Source of the DNA: Streptomyces puniciscabiei
GTDB lineage: Bacteria > Actinomycetota > Actinomycetes > Streptomycetales > Streptomycetaceae
Reading direction: 5' to 3'
DNA: 64,000 bases
NCBI RefSeq assembly: GCF_006715785.1
Contig: NZ_VFNX01000001.1
Span: forward strand, 5,126,001-5,190,000
Positions 8,180-17,400 of the stretch are shown in pieces. Position 1 is the stretch's first letter, and each line of letters starts with the position of its first letter. The position numbers were made by a program, and so were the translations under genes. The notes beneath the pieces were generated by a model. The model saw only the letters and a program-made list of their open reading frames with translations, did not search any database and had not been told where the DNA came from.

Positions 8180-8392
8180 ATGACGGCATGGACGTGGCGG
8201 TTCGAGAAGGCCGACGGGACGGAGGTCCAGCCGGCGGTCCAGCCCGAGGAGTTCACCACGCAGGGGGATGCCGAGTCCTGGATCGGCGAGCACTGGAAGG
8301 CACTCCTGGAGGGCGGCGCCGACCAGGTGCGGCTGTTCGAGGAGAACACCGAGATCTACGGGCCGATGAGCCTGCACGCCGACGCGGCCTAG
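8180..8392 (+). CDS. Small acidic protein, function unknown
   Basis: This 70-residue protein has a strong AGGAGG ribosome site 7 nt before ATG 8180 and normal Streptomyces codon bias. It begins MTAWTWRFEKADGTEV, is acidic, and lacks membrane segments or cysteines. The W-rich start and the central DAESWIGEHWKALLEGG helix suggest a compact folded protein, probably conserved in streptomycetes. It is divergent from the cobU fusion, with about 80 nt between. No function can be assigned. Confidence 0.82.
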   Translation: MTAWTWRFEKADGTEVQPAVQPEEFTTQGDAESWIGEHWKALLEGGADQVRLFEENTEIYGPMSLHADAA

Positions 8393-8441
8393 CCCGTGCC
8401 CTGGGGTGCGGCCCCCGCGGCCGTGGGGGTCGTGCCCCTCG

Positions 8442-9497
8442 TCACTGCTCGCCCAGCGTCACCTCCACCGTCTTCCGGGCGCCGTCCCGCTGGTAGGTCA
8501 CGGACGTCTTGCGGCCCGGGGTGTCCGCCGCCAGCGCCTCGGAGAGGGAGGTGATGGTGGTGATCGGCCGGTCGCCCAGCTTGGTGATGATGTCGCCCGG
8601 GCGCAGGCCCGCCCGGTCCGCCGCGCCGCCGTGCTTGACGCTGACCACCGCCACCCCGATGGGCCGGTAGCGGTCGTCCAGGACCGTCCGGCCGGTGATG
8701 CCGAGCGCGGCCCGCCCCGAGTCGGTGACCCTGCCTTCCTTGACGATCTGTCCGGCGATGGTCTTCACCATCGACGCCGGGATGGCGAACCCGATGCCGG
8801 GCGCCGCGCTGCCCCCGAGGGCGGGGTCGGCGGCGGCGAGCGTCGGGATGCCGATGACCCGCCCGGACAGATCGACCAGCGCGCCGCCGCTGTTGCCGGG
8901 ATTGATGGCGGCCGAGGTCTGCACCATGTTCGCGAGGGTCGCGCCGGTACCCCCGCCCGGGACCTCGCTGACGGTCCGTCCGGTCGCCGAGACGATCCCC
9001 TGGGTCACGCTGGACGAGAGGCCGAGCGGCGAGCCCATGGCCAGCACGATCTGGCCGACCTGCACCTTCCCGGTGTCGCCGAACCTCGCCGCCCGCAGCC
9101 CGGCCGGCACCCTGTCCAGCTTGATCACGGCCAGGTCCTGCGCGGGGTAGGAGTACACCAGGCGCGCGGTGAGCGGCTCCTGGCTGTTGGCCGCGGTCAC
9201 CTTGAACGTCTTCTGCGACTCGACCACGTGCGCGTTGGTGACGATGTGCCCCTTGCCGTCGTACACCACCCCGGAGCCCAGGGTGTGTCCCGCCTGGATC
9301 TGCACGACCGACGGCAGGGCCTCCTTGATGACCCTCTGGTACTGGCTCTGCAGATCACCCGCGGCCATCGGCACGGCATGCGGTGCCGTCGCCGTGGCCT
9401 CCTCGGGGGAGTTCGCGCTGCAGCTCGCCGCCACACAGCACACCAGCGCCGCGGCGGCCGCGACCCTCCGCAGGGCACGGATCGGGGAAGCGTCCAT
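8442..9497 (-). CDS. HtrA/DegP-type serine protease with PDZ domain, probable lipoprotein
   Basis: This is an envelope quality-control protease. The 351-residue product has an N-terminal hydrophobic signal ending VAASC, so Cys26 is a probable lipid anchor. A trypsin-like domain follows with catalytic His90 (TNAHVV), Asp121 (DLAVIKL) and Ser203 (GNSGGAL). A C-terminal PDZ domain (about 250-345) includes GGAADRAGLRPGDIITKLGDRPI. The usual cytoplasmic extension of streptomycete HtrA proteins is absent, so the whole enzyme should lie outside the membrane. It starts at ATG 9497. A methyltransferase gene lies 56 nt upstream on the same strand, so co-transcription is possible. Confidence 0.92.
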   Translation of the reverse strand: MDASPIRALRRVAAAAALVCCVAASCSANSPEEATATAPHAVPMAAGDLQSQYQRVIKEALPSVVQIQAGHTLGSGVVYDGKGHIVTNAHVVESQKTFKVTAANSQEPLTARLVYSYPAQDLAVIKLDRVPAGLRAARFGDTGKVQVGQIVLAMGSPLGLSSSVTQGIVSATGRTVSEVPGGGTGATLANMVQTSAAINPGNSGGALVDLSGRVIGIPTLAAADPALGGSAAPGIGFAIPASMVKTIAGQIVKEGRVTDSGRAALGITGRTVLDDRYRPIGVAVVSVKHGGAADRAGLRPGDIITKLGDRPITTITSLSEALAADTPGRKTSVTYQRDGARKTVEVTLGEQ

Positions 9498-9553
9498 GCC
9501 CCGAGTCTCACCGCGCGCCGATCACCCGGCCCGCGCTGTTGGCCCGAACGGAC

Positions 9554-10342
9554 TCAGCCCCGTACGCCGCACAGGTGCAGCAGCGCCGCCACCCGCCGGT
9601 AGGGGTCCGTGCGCCCGGCCCGCTCCTCGACCGCGAGCAGCGTGTGCAGGTCCTCCGGGAGCTCCGCGTCGTCCGCCGCCGTGTCCGTGAAGACGCGCAC
9701 GCCGTACCAGGCGTGCAGGGGGGCCGCGATCCCGGCGAGCGTGGCGGTGAGCGCCGACAGCCGGTCGGCGCGGACGTCCAGACCCAGGCGGTTGCGATAG
9801 GCGGTCGTGTCGAAGGCGGCCAGGGCGCCCGCCCAGTCACCGGACAGGCCCGGCCGCATGGCGAGCGCGTCGCCGTTGCGGACGAGCAGGGAGAGGAGTC
9901 CGCCGGGGGCGAGCATCCGCGCCAGGCCCGCGACCAGCGGGTCGGGCTCCTCGACGTACATCAGCACCCCGTGGCACAGCACCACGTCGAAGCTGCCCGG
10001 CAGGAAGTGCACGCCGGTGTCCCGCCCGTCGCCCTGCACCAGCCGCACCCGCTCACGGATGCCCTGCGGCTCGGCGGCCAGCGCCGCACGCGCGGCGGCG
10101 ATCATCGTCGCGTCCTGCTCGACCCCGGTCACCTGATGGCCGAGCCGGGCCAGCCGCAGCGCCTGCGTGCCCTGGCCCATCCCCACGTCGAGAACCCGCA
10201 GCCGCTGCCCGACCGGGAACCGCCCGGCTATCTGCTCGTCCAGCTGCCGTGCCACCAGCTCCTGGCGTACGACGTCACGCAGCCTGCCCAGCCTGCTCAG
10301 CCAGGCCTCGGCCGCGCCCCCGGTGAAGGCCTCTGCGCTCAG
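9554..10342 (-). CDS. SAM-dependent methyltransferase with probable CTG start
   Basis: The 262-residue product has motif I RVLDVGMGQGTQ at about 49-60, acidic GVEQD ending strand 2, FDVVLCHGVLMYVEEPDP (motif IV) and LAPGGLLSLLVRNG. It resembles the CmoA/UbiE-like class I family; the substrate is unknown. No ATG, GTG or TTG lies in frame near the conserved N-terminus (SAEAFTGGAAEAWLSRLG). A CTG at 10342 forms a CTGA overlap with the stop of the DUF3043 gene, with GGAGAG 5 nt before it, exactly as an ATGA or GTGA coupling would look. I take CTG as the start. The upstream open frame only mirrors the DUF3043 gene. Confidence 0.8.
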   Translation of the reverse strand: MSAEAFTGGAAEAWLSRLGRLRDVVRQELVARQLDEQIAGRFPVGQRLRVLDVGMGQGTQALRLARLGHQVTGVEQDATMIAAARAALAAEPQGIRERVRLVQGDGRDTGVHFLPGSFDVVLCHGVLMYVEEPDPLVAGLARMLAPGGLLSLLVRNGDALAMRPGLSGDWAGALAAFDTTAYRNRLGLDVRADRLSALTATLAGIAAPLHAWYGVRVFTDTAADDAELPEDLHTLLAVEERAGRTDPYRRVAALLHLCGVRG

Positions 10343-10938
10343 GGCCGCTCTCCGCGCTTGACCTGCGGCTTCGGCAGCCGGAGCCGGCGCATCTGGAGGG
10401 AGCGCATCAGGGCGTAGGCGACCGCGCCCCGAGTGTTCTCGTCCGGGAAGCGCTCCTTGAGGCGCTTCTTCAGCCGGAAGCCGCTGAACGCCGCGTCGAG
10501 CACGATCAGCACGATCACCACCAGCCACAGCAGCAGCGCGATCGACTGGATCGCCGGCACCCGCACCACGCTCAGCACCAGGATCACCACGGCGAGCGGC
10601 AGGAAGAACTCCGCCACGTTGAACCGCGAGTCCACCCAGTTGCGGGCGAACTTGCGGACCGGGCCCTTGTCCCGGGCGGGCAGGTAGCGCTCGTCACCGG
10701 TCGCCAGCGCCTGGCGCTGCCGCTCCAGGGCCTGGCGCCGCTCCTCGCGCTGGCGCTTCGCGGCCTCCTTGCGGTTGGTGGGCGTGTGGGCCACGCTGCG
10801 CCGCTGGGACTGGGCCTCACTGCGCTTGGGCGTGGGCCTGCCCTTCGGGGCCTGCGGGTCACGGGGCTGCTTGGAGAGGTTCACCTGCGCCTTGTCGGCG
10901 GTAGGGGCCTTCTCGTCCTTGGCACGGCTACGGAACAC
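10339..10938 (-). CDS. DUF3043 membrane protein
   Basis: The 199-residue protein has a long, basic, Gln/Arg-rich cytoplasmic N-terminus (KRQREERRQALERQRQAL), two adjacent membrane helices near residues 110-155 (FFLPLAVVILVLSVV and LLLWLVVIVLIVLDA), and a basic C-terminus. This is the DUF3043 layout, restricted to actinobacteria and of unknown function. The start is taken as GTG 10938 (MFRSRAKDEKAP). TACCCT 8 nt upstream and no ribosome site suggest a leaderless mRNA; ATG 10968 would add ten residues. It is divergent from pspA and translationally coupled to the methyltransferase through a 4-bp overlap. Confidence 0.85.
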   Translation of the reverse strand: MFRSRAKDEKAPTADKAQVNLSKQPRDPQAPKGRPTPKRSEAQSQRRSVAHTPTNRKEAAKRQREERRQALERQRQALATGDERYLPARDKGPVRKFARNWVDSRFNVAEFFLPLAVVILVLSVVRVPAIQSIALLLWLVVIVLIVLDAAFSGFRLKKRLKERFPDENTRGAVAYALMRSLQMRRLRLPKPQVKRGERP

Positions 10939-10985
10939 AAAACCCAAGGGTAAGGGCTTCACCGGCATGGACCCCAGCCCGGCCG

Positions 10986-11012
10986 GGAACGATCCGGCAA
11001 CACCGGACGTCT
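10986..11012 (+). promoter_or_regulatory. SigmaE-like promoter upstream of pspA
   Basis: GGAAC (10986-10990), a 17-nt spacer and CGTCT (11008-11012) match the envelope-stress ECF sigma factor pattern GGAAC-N17-CGTC. It points towards pspA and predicts a start site near 11020 and a roughly 200-nt leader. The match is seen directly; use by sigmaE is inferred. Confidence 0.55.
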
Positions 11013-11224
11013 GTAGGGGGACAGAGGGGACGTTCCGGTGGGGCCGGCGGGGGACTGGTGGGGGATCACCTACTCCTTGCGCCGGAGCGGTACCGTCCGC
11101 AGTCGTCCTCGGGGATGAGCGCATCCGTCCCCGAACAGTGCGGTAATGGAGTCAGGGCCCGTACTGTGGGTCCTGTCGCAGGATCTGTGAGCTGGAGTCC
11201 GTCAGAAGGGGGCGCGCGAAGCCC

Positions 11225-12016
11225 ATGAGCGGTGTCATGAAGCGTATGGGGATGATCTTCCGCGCGAAGGCGAACAAGGCCCTTGACCGGGCCGAGGACC
11301 CGCGCGAGACCCTCGATTACTCGTACCAGAAGCAGCTGGAGCTGCTGCAGAAGGTCCGCCGCGGCGTCGCCGACGTGGCGACCAGCCGCAAGCGCCTGGA
11401 ACTCCAGCTCAACCAGTTGCAGCAGCAGTCCTCCAAGCTGGAGGACCAGGGCCGCAAGGCGCTCGCGCTCGGCCGCGAGGACCTGGCCCGCGAGGCGCTG
11501 TCCCGGCGCGCCGCGCTCCAGCAGCAGGTCACCGACCTCCAGACGCAGCACGCCACCCTCCAGGGCGAGGAGGAGAAGCTCACCCTCGCGGCCCAGCGCC
11601 TGCAGGCCAAGGTGGACGCGTTCCGTACGAAGAAGGAGACCATCAAGGCCACCTACACCGCCGCCCAGGCGCAGACCCGGATCGGCGAGGCCTTCTCCGG
11701 CATCTCCGAGGAGATGGGCGACGTCGGCCTGGCCATCCAGCGTGCCGAGGACAAGACGCAGCAACTGCAGGCCCGGGCCGGCGCCATCGACGAGCTGCTC
11801 GCCTCCGGCGCCCTGGACGACCCGACCGGCATGGCCAAGGACGACATCGCGGCCGAGCTGGACCGGCTCTCCGGTGGTAGTGATGTAGAGCTGGAACTGC
11901 AGCGCATGAAGGCCGAGCTGGCCGGTGGCTCCCCTCAGCAGGCCATCGAGGGCGGCACCGGCCAGGGGCAGACCCAGCAGCAGCCGCAGGACACCCCGCG
12001 CTTCGACAAGCAGTAG
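11225..12016 (+). CDS. pspA: PspA/IM30 membrane-stress protein
   Basis: PspA binds stressed cytoplasmic membrane, oligomerises like ESCRT-III, and preserves proton motive force. The 263-residue product begins MSGVMKRMGMIFRAKANKAL, the amphipathic membrane-binding helix, then a long coiled-coil over about 25-190 rich in Lys, Glu and Gln (KRLELQLNQLQQQSSKLEDQ). The C-terminal tail is Gln-rich and probably disordered. The start is ATG 11225; ATG 11237 is an alternative. It is followed 32 nt later by pspAA. A sigmaE-like promoter lies about 210 nt upstream, fitting envelope-stress induction. Confidence 0.95.
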   Translation: MSGVMKRMGMIFRAKANKALDRAEDPRETLDYSYQKQLELLQKVRRGVADVATSRKRLELQLNQLQQQSSKLEDQGRKALALGREDLAREALSRRAALQQQVTDLQTQHATLQGEEEKLTLAAQRLQAKVDAFRTKKETIKATYTAAQAQTRIGEAFSGISEEMGDVGLAIQRAEDKTQQLQARAGAIDELLASGALDDPTGMAKDDIAAELDRLSGGSDVELELQRMKAELAGGSPQQAIEGGTGQGQTQQQPQDTPRFDKQ

Positions 12017-12048
12017 CCCGGCGCCGGACCCGAGCCGAGGAGGCCGAC

Positions 12049-12327
12049 GTGATCGTACGGATCATGGGGGAGGGCCAGGTGAGGCTGGACGACTCCCACT
12101 TCGTCGAGCTGAACAAGCTGGACGACGAGCTGCTGGCGGAGATGGAGAGCGGCGACGAGGCGGCGTTCCGCCGCACCTTCGCCGCGCTCCTGGACGCCGT
12201 CCGGCGACTCGGCACGCCGCTTCCCGACGACGCGCTGGAGCCCTCCGAGCTCATCCTTCCGGCGCCGGACGCGTCGCTGGAGGAGGTGCGGGCGATGCTC
12301 GCCGACGACGGGTTGATCCCCGGGTGA
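12049..12327 (+). CDS. pspAA: PspA-associated protein PspAA
   Basis: This 92-residue protein starts at GTG 12049 with a strong GAGGAGG site 6 nt upstream. It begins MIVRIMGEGQVRLDD and matches the small PspAA partner family found next to pspA in actinobacteria and cyanobacteria. It is acidic with no membrane segment. Its place 32 nt after pspA argues for co-expression. Its molecular role is not established; family knowledge suggests it modulates PspA function in the stress response. Confidence 0.88.
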   Translation: MIVRIMGEGQVRLDDSHFVELNKLDDELLAEMESGDEAAFRRTFAALLDAVRRLGTPLPDDALEPSELILPAPDASLEEVRAMLADDGLIPG

Positions 12328-12391
12328 GGCGAGGGGGCGCCTGAGAGCTCGGGGCGCTCGTGGCCTTGCCGGCACCCGTACTGTTCCATCC

Positions 12392-13612
12392 GTGAGCACC
12401 CTCGACCGCGCCCGCTGCAGTCTCAAGGCGCACCCCCTCGCGCTGGACGCGGCCATCGCCGCAGGCGTGCTGGTGTGCATGATCGCGGGATCCTTCGTGA
12501 CCCCCAGGGGCAACAACGGTGTCACCTGGGGCATCCGCACCCCGGACCCCCTCAGCCTCCTGCTCATGCTGCTCGCCGCGGCCACGCTGGTCTTCCGCCG
12601 CCGCGCCCCGAAGACGGTCCTCACCGTCACCGGCGCCCTCTCCGTGATCGAGTGCGTCACCGGCGACCCCCGCGCCCCGGTCGCGATGTCCGCCGTGATC
12701 GCCCTGTACACCGTCGCCGCGACCACCGACCGCACCACCACCTGGCGCGTCGGCCTGCTCACCATGACCGTGCTGACGGCGGCCGCGATGCTCGGCGGCC
12801 CGCTGCCCTGGTACGCGCAGGAGAACATCGGCGTGCTCGCCTGGACCGGCATCGGCGCCACCGCCGGGGACGCCGTACGCAGCCGGCGCGCGGTCGTCCA
12901 GGCCATCCGGGAGCGGGCGGAGCGGGCCGAGCGCACCCGGGAGGAGGAGGCCCGCCGCCGGGTCGCCGAGGAGCGGCTGCGCATCGCCCGTGACCTGCAC
13001 GACGTCGTCGCCCATCACATCGCCCTGGTGAACGTCCAGGCAGGGGTGGCCGCGCACGTCATGGACAAGCGGCCCGACCAGGCCAAGGAGGCCCTGGCCC
13101 ACGTCCGCCGGGCCAGCCGGTCCGCGCTCGACGAACTGCGCGCCACCGTCGGACTGCTCCGCCAGTCCGGGGATCCCGAGGCCCCCACCGAGCCCGCTCC
13201 CGGCCTGAGCCGGCTGGACGAGCTGGCCGGCACCTTCCGCAGCGCCGGCCTGCCCGTGGAGGTGGCCCGCGCCGACCAGGGCGCCGAACTGCCCGCCGCC
13301 GTCGACCTGGCCGCCTACCGGATCGTGCAGGAGGCCCTGACCAACGTGCAGAAGCACGCCGGACCCGAGGCCAGGGCCGAGGTCAGCGTCGTACGGGTGG
13401 GGACGGACATCGAGGTCACCGTGCTGGACAACGGCGCGGGCGCGGCAGGCCGGCCCGAGGCCGGCGGCGGGCACGGACTGCTCGGCATGCGCGAGCGGGT
13501 CACCGCGCTCGGCGGCACCCTCACCACCGGGCCCCGCTACGGCGGCGGCTTCCGCGTCCATGCGATCCTGCCCCTCAAGACCCGTACGACGGCCCCGGGG
13601 GAGCCCGTATGA
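12392..13612 (+). CDS. NarL/LuxR-type sensor histidine kinase
   Basis: The 406-residue kinase has four to five N-terminal membrane helices (about 18-160), a short coiled linker, and a HisKA_3 dimerisation domain with phospho-acceptor His203 in RIARDLHDVVAHH. The C-terminal HATPase_c domain includes AYRIVQEALTNVQKHA, TVLDNGAG and GGGHGLLGMRERV. There is no large extracytoplasmic loop, so it probably senses a membrane or intramembrane signal. GTG 12392 is preceded by TACTGT at 7 nt and no ribosome site, suggesting a leaderless start. It overlaps the response regulator by ATGA, and the RND pump follows. Confidence 0.92.
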   Translation: MSTLDRARCSLKAHPLALDAAIAAGVLVCMIAGSFVTPRGNNGVTWGIRTPDPLSLLLMLLAAATLVFRRRAPKTVLTVTGALSVIECVTGDPRAPVAMSAVIALYTVAATTDRTTTWRVGLLTMTVLTAAAMLGGPLPWYAQENIGVLAWTGIGATAGDAVRSRRAVVQAIRERAERAERTREEEARRRVAEERLRIARDLHDVVAHHIALVNVQAGVAAHVMDKRPDQAKEALAHVRRASRSALDELRATVGLLRQSGDPEAPTEPAPGLSRLDELAGTFRSAGLPVEVARADQGAELPAAVDLAAYRIVQEALTNVQKHAGPEARAEVSVVRVGTDIEVTVLDNGAGAAGRPEAGGGHGLLGMRERVTALGGTLTTGPRYGGGFRVHAILPLKTRTTAPGEPV

Positions 13613-14286
13613 CGATCCGTGTCCTGCTCGCCGACGACCAGGCCCTGCTGCGCAGCGCGTTCCGGGTGCTGGTCGACTCCGAGCCCGACATGGAGGTGGT
13701 GGGGGAGGCCTCCGACGGGGCGGAGGCGGTCCGGCTGGCGAAGGAGCAGGCAGCCGACGTGGTCCTCATGGACATCCGGATGCCGGGCACCGACGGGCTC
13801 GCCGCCACCCGGCTGATCAGCGCCGATCCCTCGCTGGCGGACGTACGCGTGGTCATCCTGACCACCTTCGAGGTCGACGACTACGTCATCCAGGCCCTGC
13901 GCGCGGGCGCCTCCGGCTTCCTCGGAAAGGGCAGCGAGCCGGAGGAGCTGCTGAGCGCCATCCGGGTCGCGGCGGGCGGTGAGGCCCTGCTGTCGCCGGC
14001 CGCCACCAAGGGGCTGATCGCCCGTTTCCTCGCCCAGGGCGACGACGACGGCCGCGACCCGGCCCGCTCCGACCGGCTCGGCGCGCTCACCGGGCGGGAG
14101 CGCGAGGTGCTGGTCCAGGTCGCCGGCGGCCACTCCAACGACGAGATCGCCGAGCGCCTCCAGGTCAGCCCGCTGACGGTGAAGACGCACGTCAACCGGG
14201 CCATGGCCAAGCTGGGCGCGCGCGACCGGGCGCAGCTCGTGGTGATCGCGTACGAGTCGGGGCTGGTCCGGCCGAGGATGGACTGA
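13609..14286 (+). CDS. NarL/FixJ-family response regulator
   Basis: The 225-residue regulator has a receiver domain with acidic residues at 9-10, phospho-acceptor Asp55 (VVLMDIRMPG) and the switch/Lys region LTTFEVDDYVIQALRAGASGFLGKG. The C-terminal LuxR-type HTH is LTGREREVLVQVAGGHSNDEIAERL, then VSPLTVKTHVNRAMAKLG. Its start overlaps the kinase stop (ATGA), so the pair is translationally coupled. The RND pump 154 nt downstream is the likeliest target. The stop codon lies at the beginning of a 23-bp perfect tandem repeat that may hold its binding sites. Confidence 0.93.
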   Translation: MTIRVLLADDQALLRSAFRVLVDSEPDMEVVGEASDGAEAVRLAKEQAADVVLMDIRMPGTDGLAATRLISADPSLADVRVVILTTFEVDDYVIQALRAGASGFLGKGSEPEELLSAIRVAAGGEALLSPAATKGLIARFLAQGDDDGRDPARSDRLGALTGREREVLVQVAGGHSNDEIAERLQVSPLTVKTHVNRAMAKLGARDRAQLVVIAYESGLVRPRMD

Positions 14287-14330
14287 TCTCCACCCTGGCG
14301 TACTGCGGATCTCCACCCTGGCGTACTGCG
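14285..14330. repeat. Perfect 23-bp tandem duplication between response regulator and RND gene
   Basis: The unit GATCTCCACCCTGGCGTACT plus GCG occurs at 14285-14307 and again, identical, at 14308-14330. The first copy begins in the response-regulator stop codon. A short inverted element (TACT, 8 nt, AGTA) spans the right-hand end. It could be a duplicated regulator site for the pump promoter or a neutral slippage product. Confidence 0.9.
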
Positions 14331-14403
14331 GGCGGAGTAGGGCCCGGATAAGGAAATGGACCCAGGGCTTACAAAAACGTGCTCTGGCGTGGCTCAGGGT
14401 GAG

Positions 14404-14434
14404 AGGGTCTGCCGCTCACAGATTGAGAGACCCT
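14404..14434 (+). promoter_or_regulatory. Leader hairpin abutting the RND gene start
   Basis: AGGGTCT at 14404-14410 is complementary to AGACCCT at 14428-14434. The right arm covers the only Shine-Dalgarno-like bases (GAGAG) and ends 5 nt before the ATG at 14440. If it forms in the mRNA it would reduce ribosome access. Confidence 0.45.
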
Positions 14435-14439
14435 GATCC

Positions 14440-17400
14440 ATGTCCTGGCTGTCGAGATTCAGCCTCCGGCAACGGGCCCTGATCGGCCTGATGTCGCTCG
14501 TCGCGCTCGTCTTCGGGCTGATCGCGATCCCCCAGATCAAGCAGCAGCTGCTGCCCACCATCAACCTGCCCATGGTGTCGGTGATCGCGCCGTACCAGGG
14601 CGCCTCGCCCGACGTGGTCGAGAAGCAGGTCGTCGAGCCGATCGAGAACAACCTGCAGGGCGTCGACGGTGTCACCGGCGTCACTTCCACCGCCAGTGAG
14701 GGCAACGCCGTGATCATGGCGTCCTTCGACTACGGCAACGACACCAAGCGGATCGTCTCCGACGTCCAGCAGGCCGTGAACCGGGCCCGTAACCAGCTCC
14801 CGGACGCCGTCGACCCGCAGGTCATATCCGGCTCCACCGACGACATGCCGACCGTGGTCCTCGCCGTCACCTCCGACAGGGACCAGCAGGCGCTCGCCGA
14901 CCAGCTGGACAAGACGGTCGTGCCGACGCTGAAGGACATCGACGGCGTCGGCCGCGTCCAGGTCACCGGCGTCCGCGACCTGCAGGTCACCGTCACCCCG
15001 GACGACGCCGAGCTGGCGCGGGCCGGTCTCACCTCCGCCGCGCTCGGCCAGGCCCTCCAGGCGGGCGGCGCGACGGTCCCGGCCGGCTCCTTCGACGAGG
15101 ACGGGGCCAACCGCACCGTCCAGGTCGGCGGCGGCTTCACCTCGCTGCGGCAGATCCAGGACCTCATGGTCACCGGCCAGGGCGGGGAGAAGCCCGTACG
15201 CCTCGGTGACGTGGCCACCGTCAAGGAGCAGCCGGCCCCCGCCGACTCCATCACCCGCACCGACGGCAGGCCCAGCCTCGCCGTCAACGTGACCATGGAC
15301 CACGACGGCAGCGCGGTCACCATCTCGAACGCGGTCAAGGACAAGCTGCCCGGCCTGCGCGAGCAGCTCGGCTCCGGCGCGAAGCTCACGGTCGTCAGCG
15401 ACCAGGGCCCCGCGGTGTCCAAGTCCATCAAGGGCCTGACCACCGAGGGCGCGCTCGGCCTGCTCTTCGCCGTCCTCGTCATCCTGGTCTTCCTCGCGTC
15501 GATCCGCTCGACGCTGGTCACGGCCGTCTCCATCCCGCTGTCCGTGGTGCTGGCCCTGATCGTGCTGTGGACGCGCGGCCTGTCGCTGAACATGCTGACG
15601 CTCGGCGCGCTGACCATCGCCATCGGCCGGGTGGTCGACGACTCGATCGTGGTCCTGGAGAACATCAAGCGGCACCTCGGCTACGGCGAGGAGCGCACGG
15701 ACGCGATCCTGAACGCCGTGCGCGAGGTGGCCGGCGCCGTCACCTCCTCCACCCTCACCACGGTCGCGGTGTTCCTGCCGATCGGCCTGGTCGGCGGCAT
15801 GGTGGGCGCCCTGTTCGGCTCCTTCAGCATCACGGTGACGGCGGCCCTGCTGGCCTCCCTGCTGGTGTCGCTGACCGTCGTGCCCGTGCTGTCGTACTGG
15901 TTCCTGCGCGCCCCGAAGGGCACCCCCGAGGACGCCGCCGAGGCCCGCCGCCGGGCCGAGGAGAAGGAGGCGAACAGCCGCCTCCAGCGCGCCTACGTCC
16001 CCGTGCTGCGCTTCGCCACGCGCCGCCGCCTGACCAGTGTCCTGATCGCGATCGTGGTCCTGGTGGTGACCTTCGGCATGGGCGGCCTGCTGAAGACGAA
16101 CTTCTTCGACCAGGGCGACCAGGAGGTCCTCACGGTCAAGCAGGAGCTGAAGCCCGGCACCGGCCTCGCCGAGACGGACCGGCAGGCCAAGCGCGTCGAG
16201 AAGCTGCTCGCCGCCACCGAGGGCGTCAAGGACTACCAGGTCACCGTCGGCTCCTCCGGCTTCATGGCGGCCTTCGGCGGCAGCACGGACACCAACCAGG
16301 CGTCGTACCAGGTGATGCTCAAGGACTCGAAGTCGTACGACACGGTGCAAAAGCGCCTGGAGACGGGCCTGAAGCAGCTCAAGGGCATCGGTACGACCAC
16401 GGTGTCGGCCGGTGACGGCTTCGGCAACCAGAACCTGAGCGTGGTGGTCAAGGCGTCCGACCCGCAGGCGCTGCGTACGGCAGCCGAGCAGGTCCGCTCC
16501 ACGGTCGCCGGCCTGGACGGCGTCACCGACGTCACCAGCGACCTCTCCACGAGCGTGCCCCGCATCTCGGTGAAGGCGAACGCCAAGGCTGCCGCGGCCG
16601 GGTTCGACGACCAGAAGCTGGGAGCGGCGGTCGCCCAGGCGGTGCGCGGTACGACGGCGGCGAAGGCGGTCCTCGACGACACCGAGCGCGATGTCGTCGT
16701 GCGGTCGGCGAAGCCCGCGACCACGCTGGCCCAGCTGAAGGCGCTGCGCCTCGGCCCGGTGAAGCTGGGCGACATCGCCACGGTGCGGCTGGAGGACGGC
16801 CCGGTGTCGCTGACCCGGATCGACGGGCAGCGCGCCGCGACGATCACCGCCAGGCCGGCGGGCGACAACACGGGTGCGATCAGCACCAAGCTCCAGTCGA
16901 AGATCAAGGCGCTGAAGCTCCCGGCGGGCGCGAAGGCCGAGATCGGCGGCGTGACCTCGGACCAGAACGACGCGTTCAAGAACCTGGGCCTGGCCATGCT
17001 GGCGGCGATCGCGATCGTCTTCATGCTGCTGGTGGCGACCTTCCGCTCGCTGGCCCAGCCGCTGATCCTGCTGGTCTCCATCCCCTTCGCGGCGACGGGT
17101 GCGATCGGCCTGCTGGTCGCCACCGGCACTCCGATGGGCGTCCCGGCGATGATCGGCATGCTGATGCTGATCGGCATCGTGGTGACCAACGCGATCGTGC
17201 TGATCGACCTGATCAACCAGTACCGGAGGCAGGGCCACGGCGTCGTGGAAGCCGTCGTCGAGGGCGGCCGCCACCGGCTCCGCCCGATCCTGATGACGGC
17301 GCTCGCGACGATCTTCGCGCTGCTTCCCATGGCCCTGGGCGTCACCGGCGAGGGCGGCTTCATCGCCCAGCCCCTCGCGGTGGTCGTCATCGGCGGCCTG

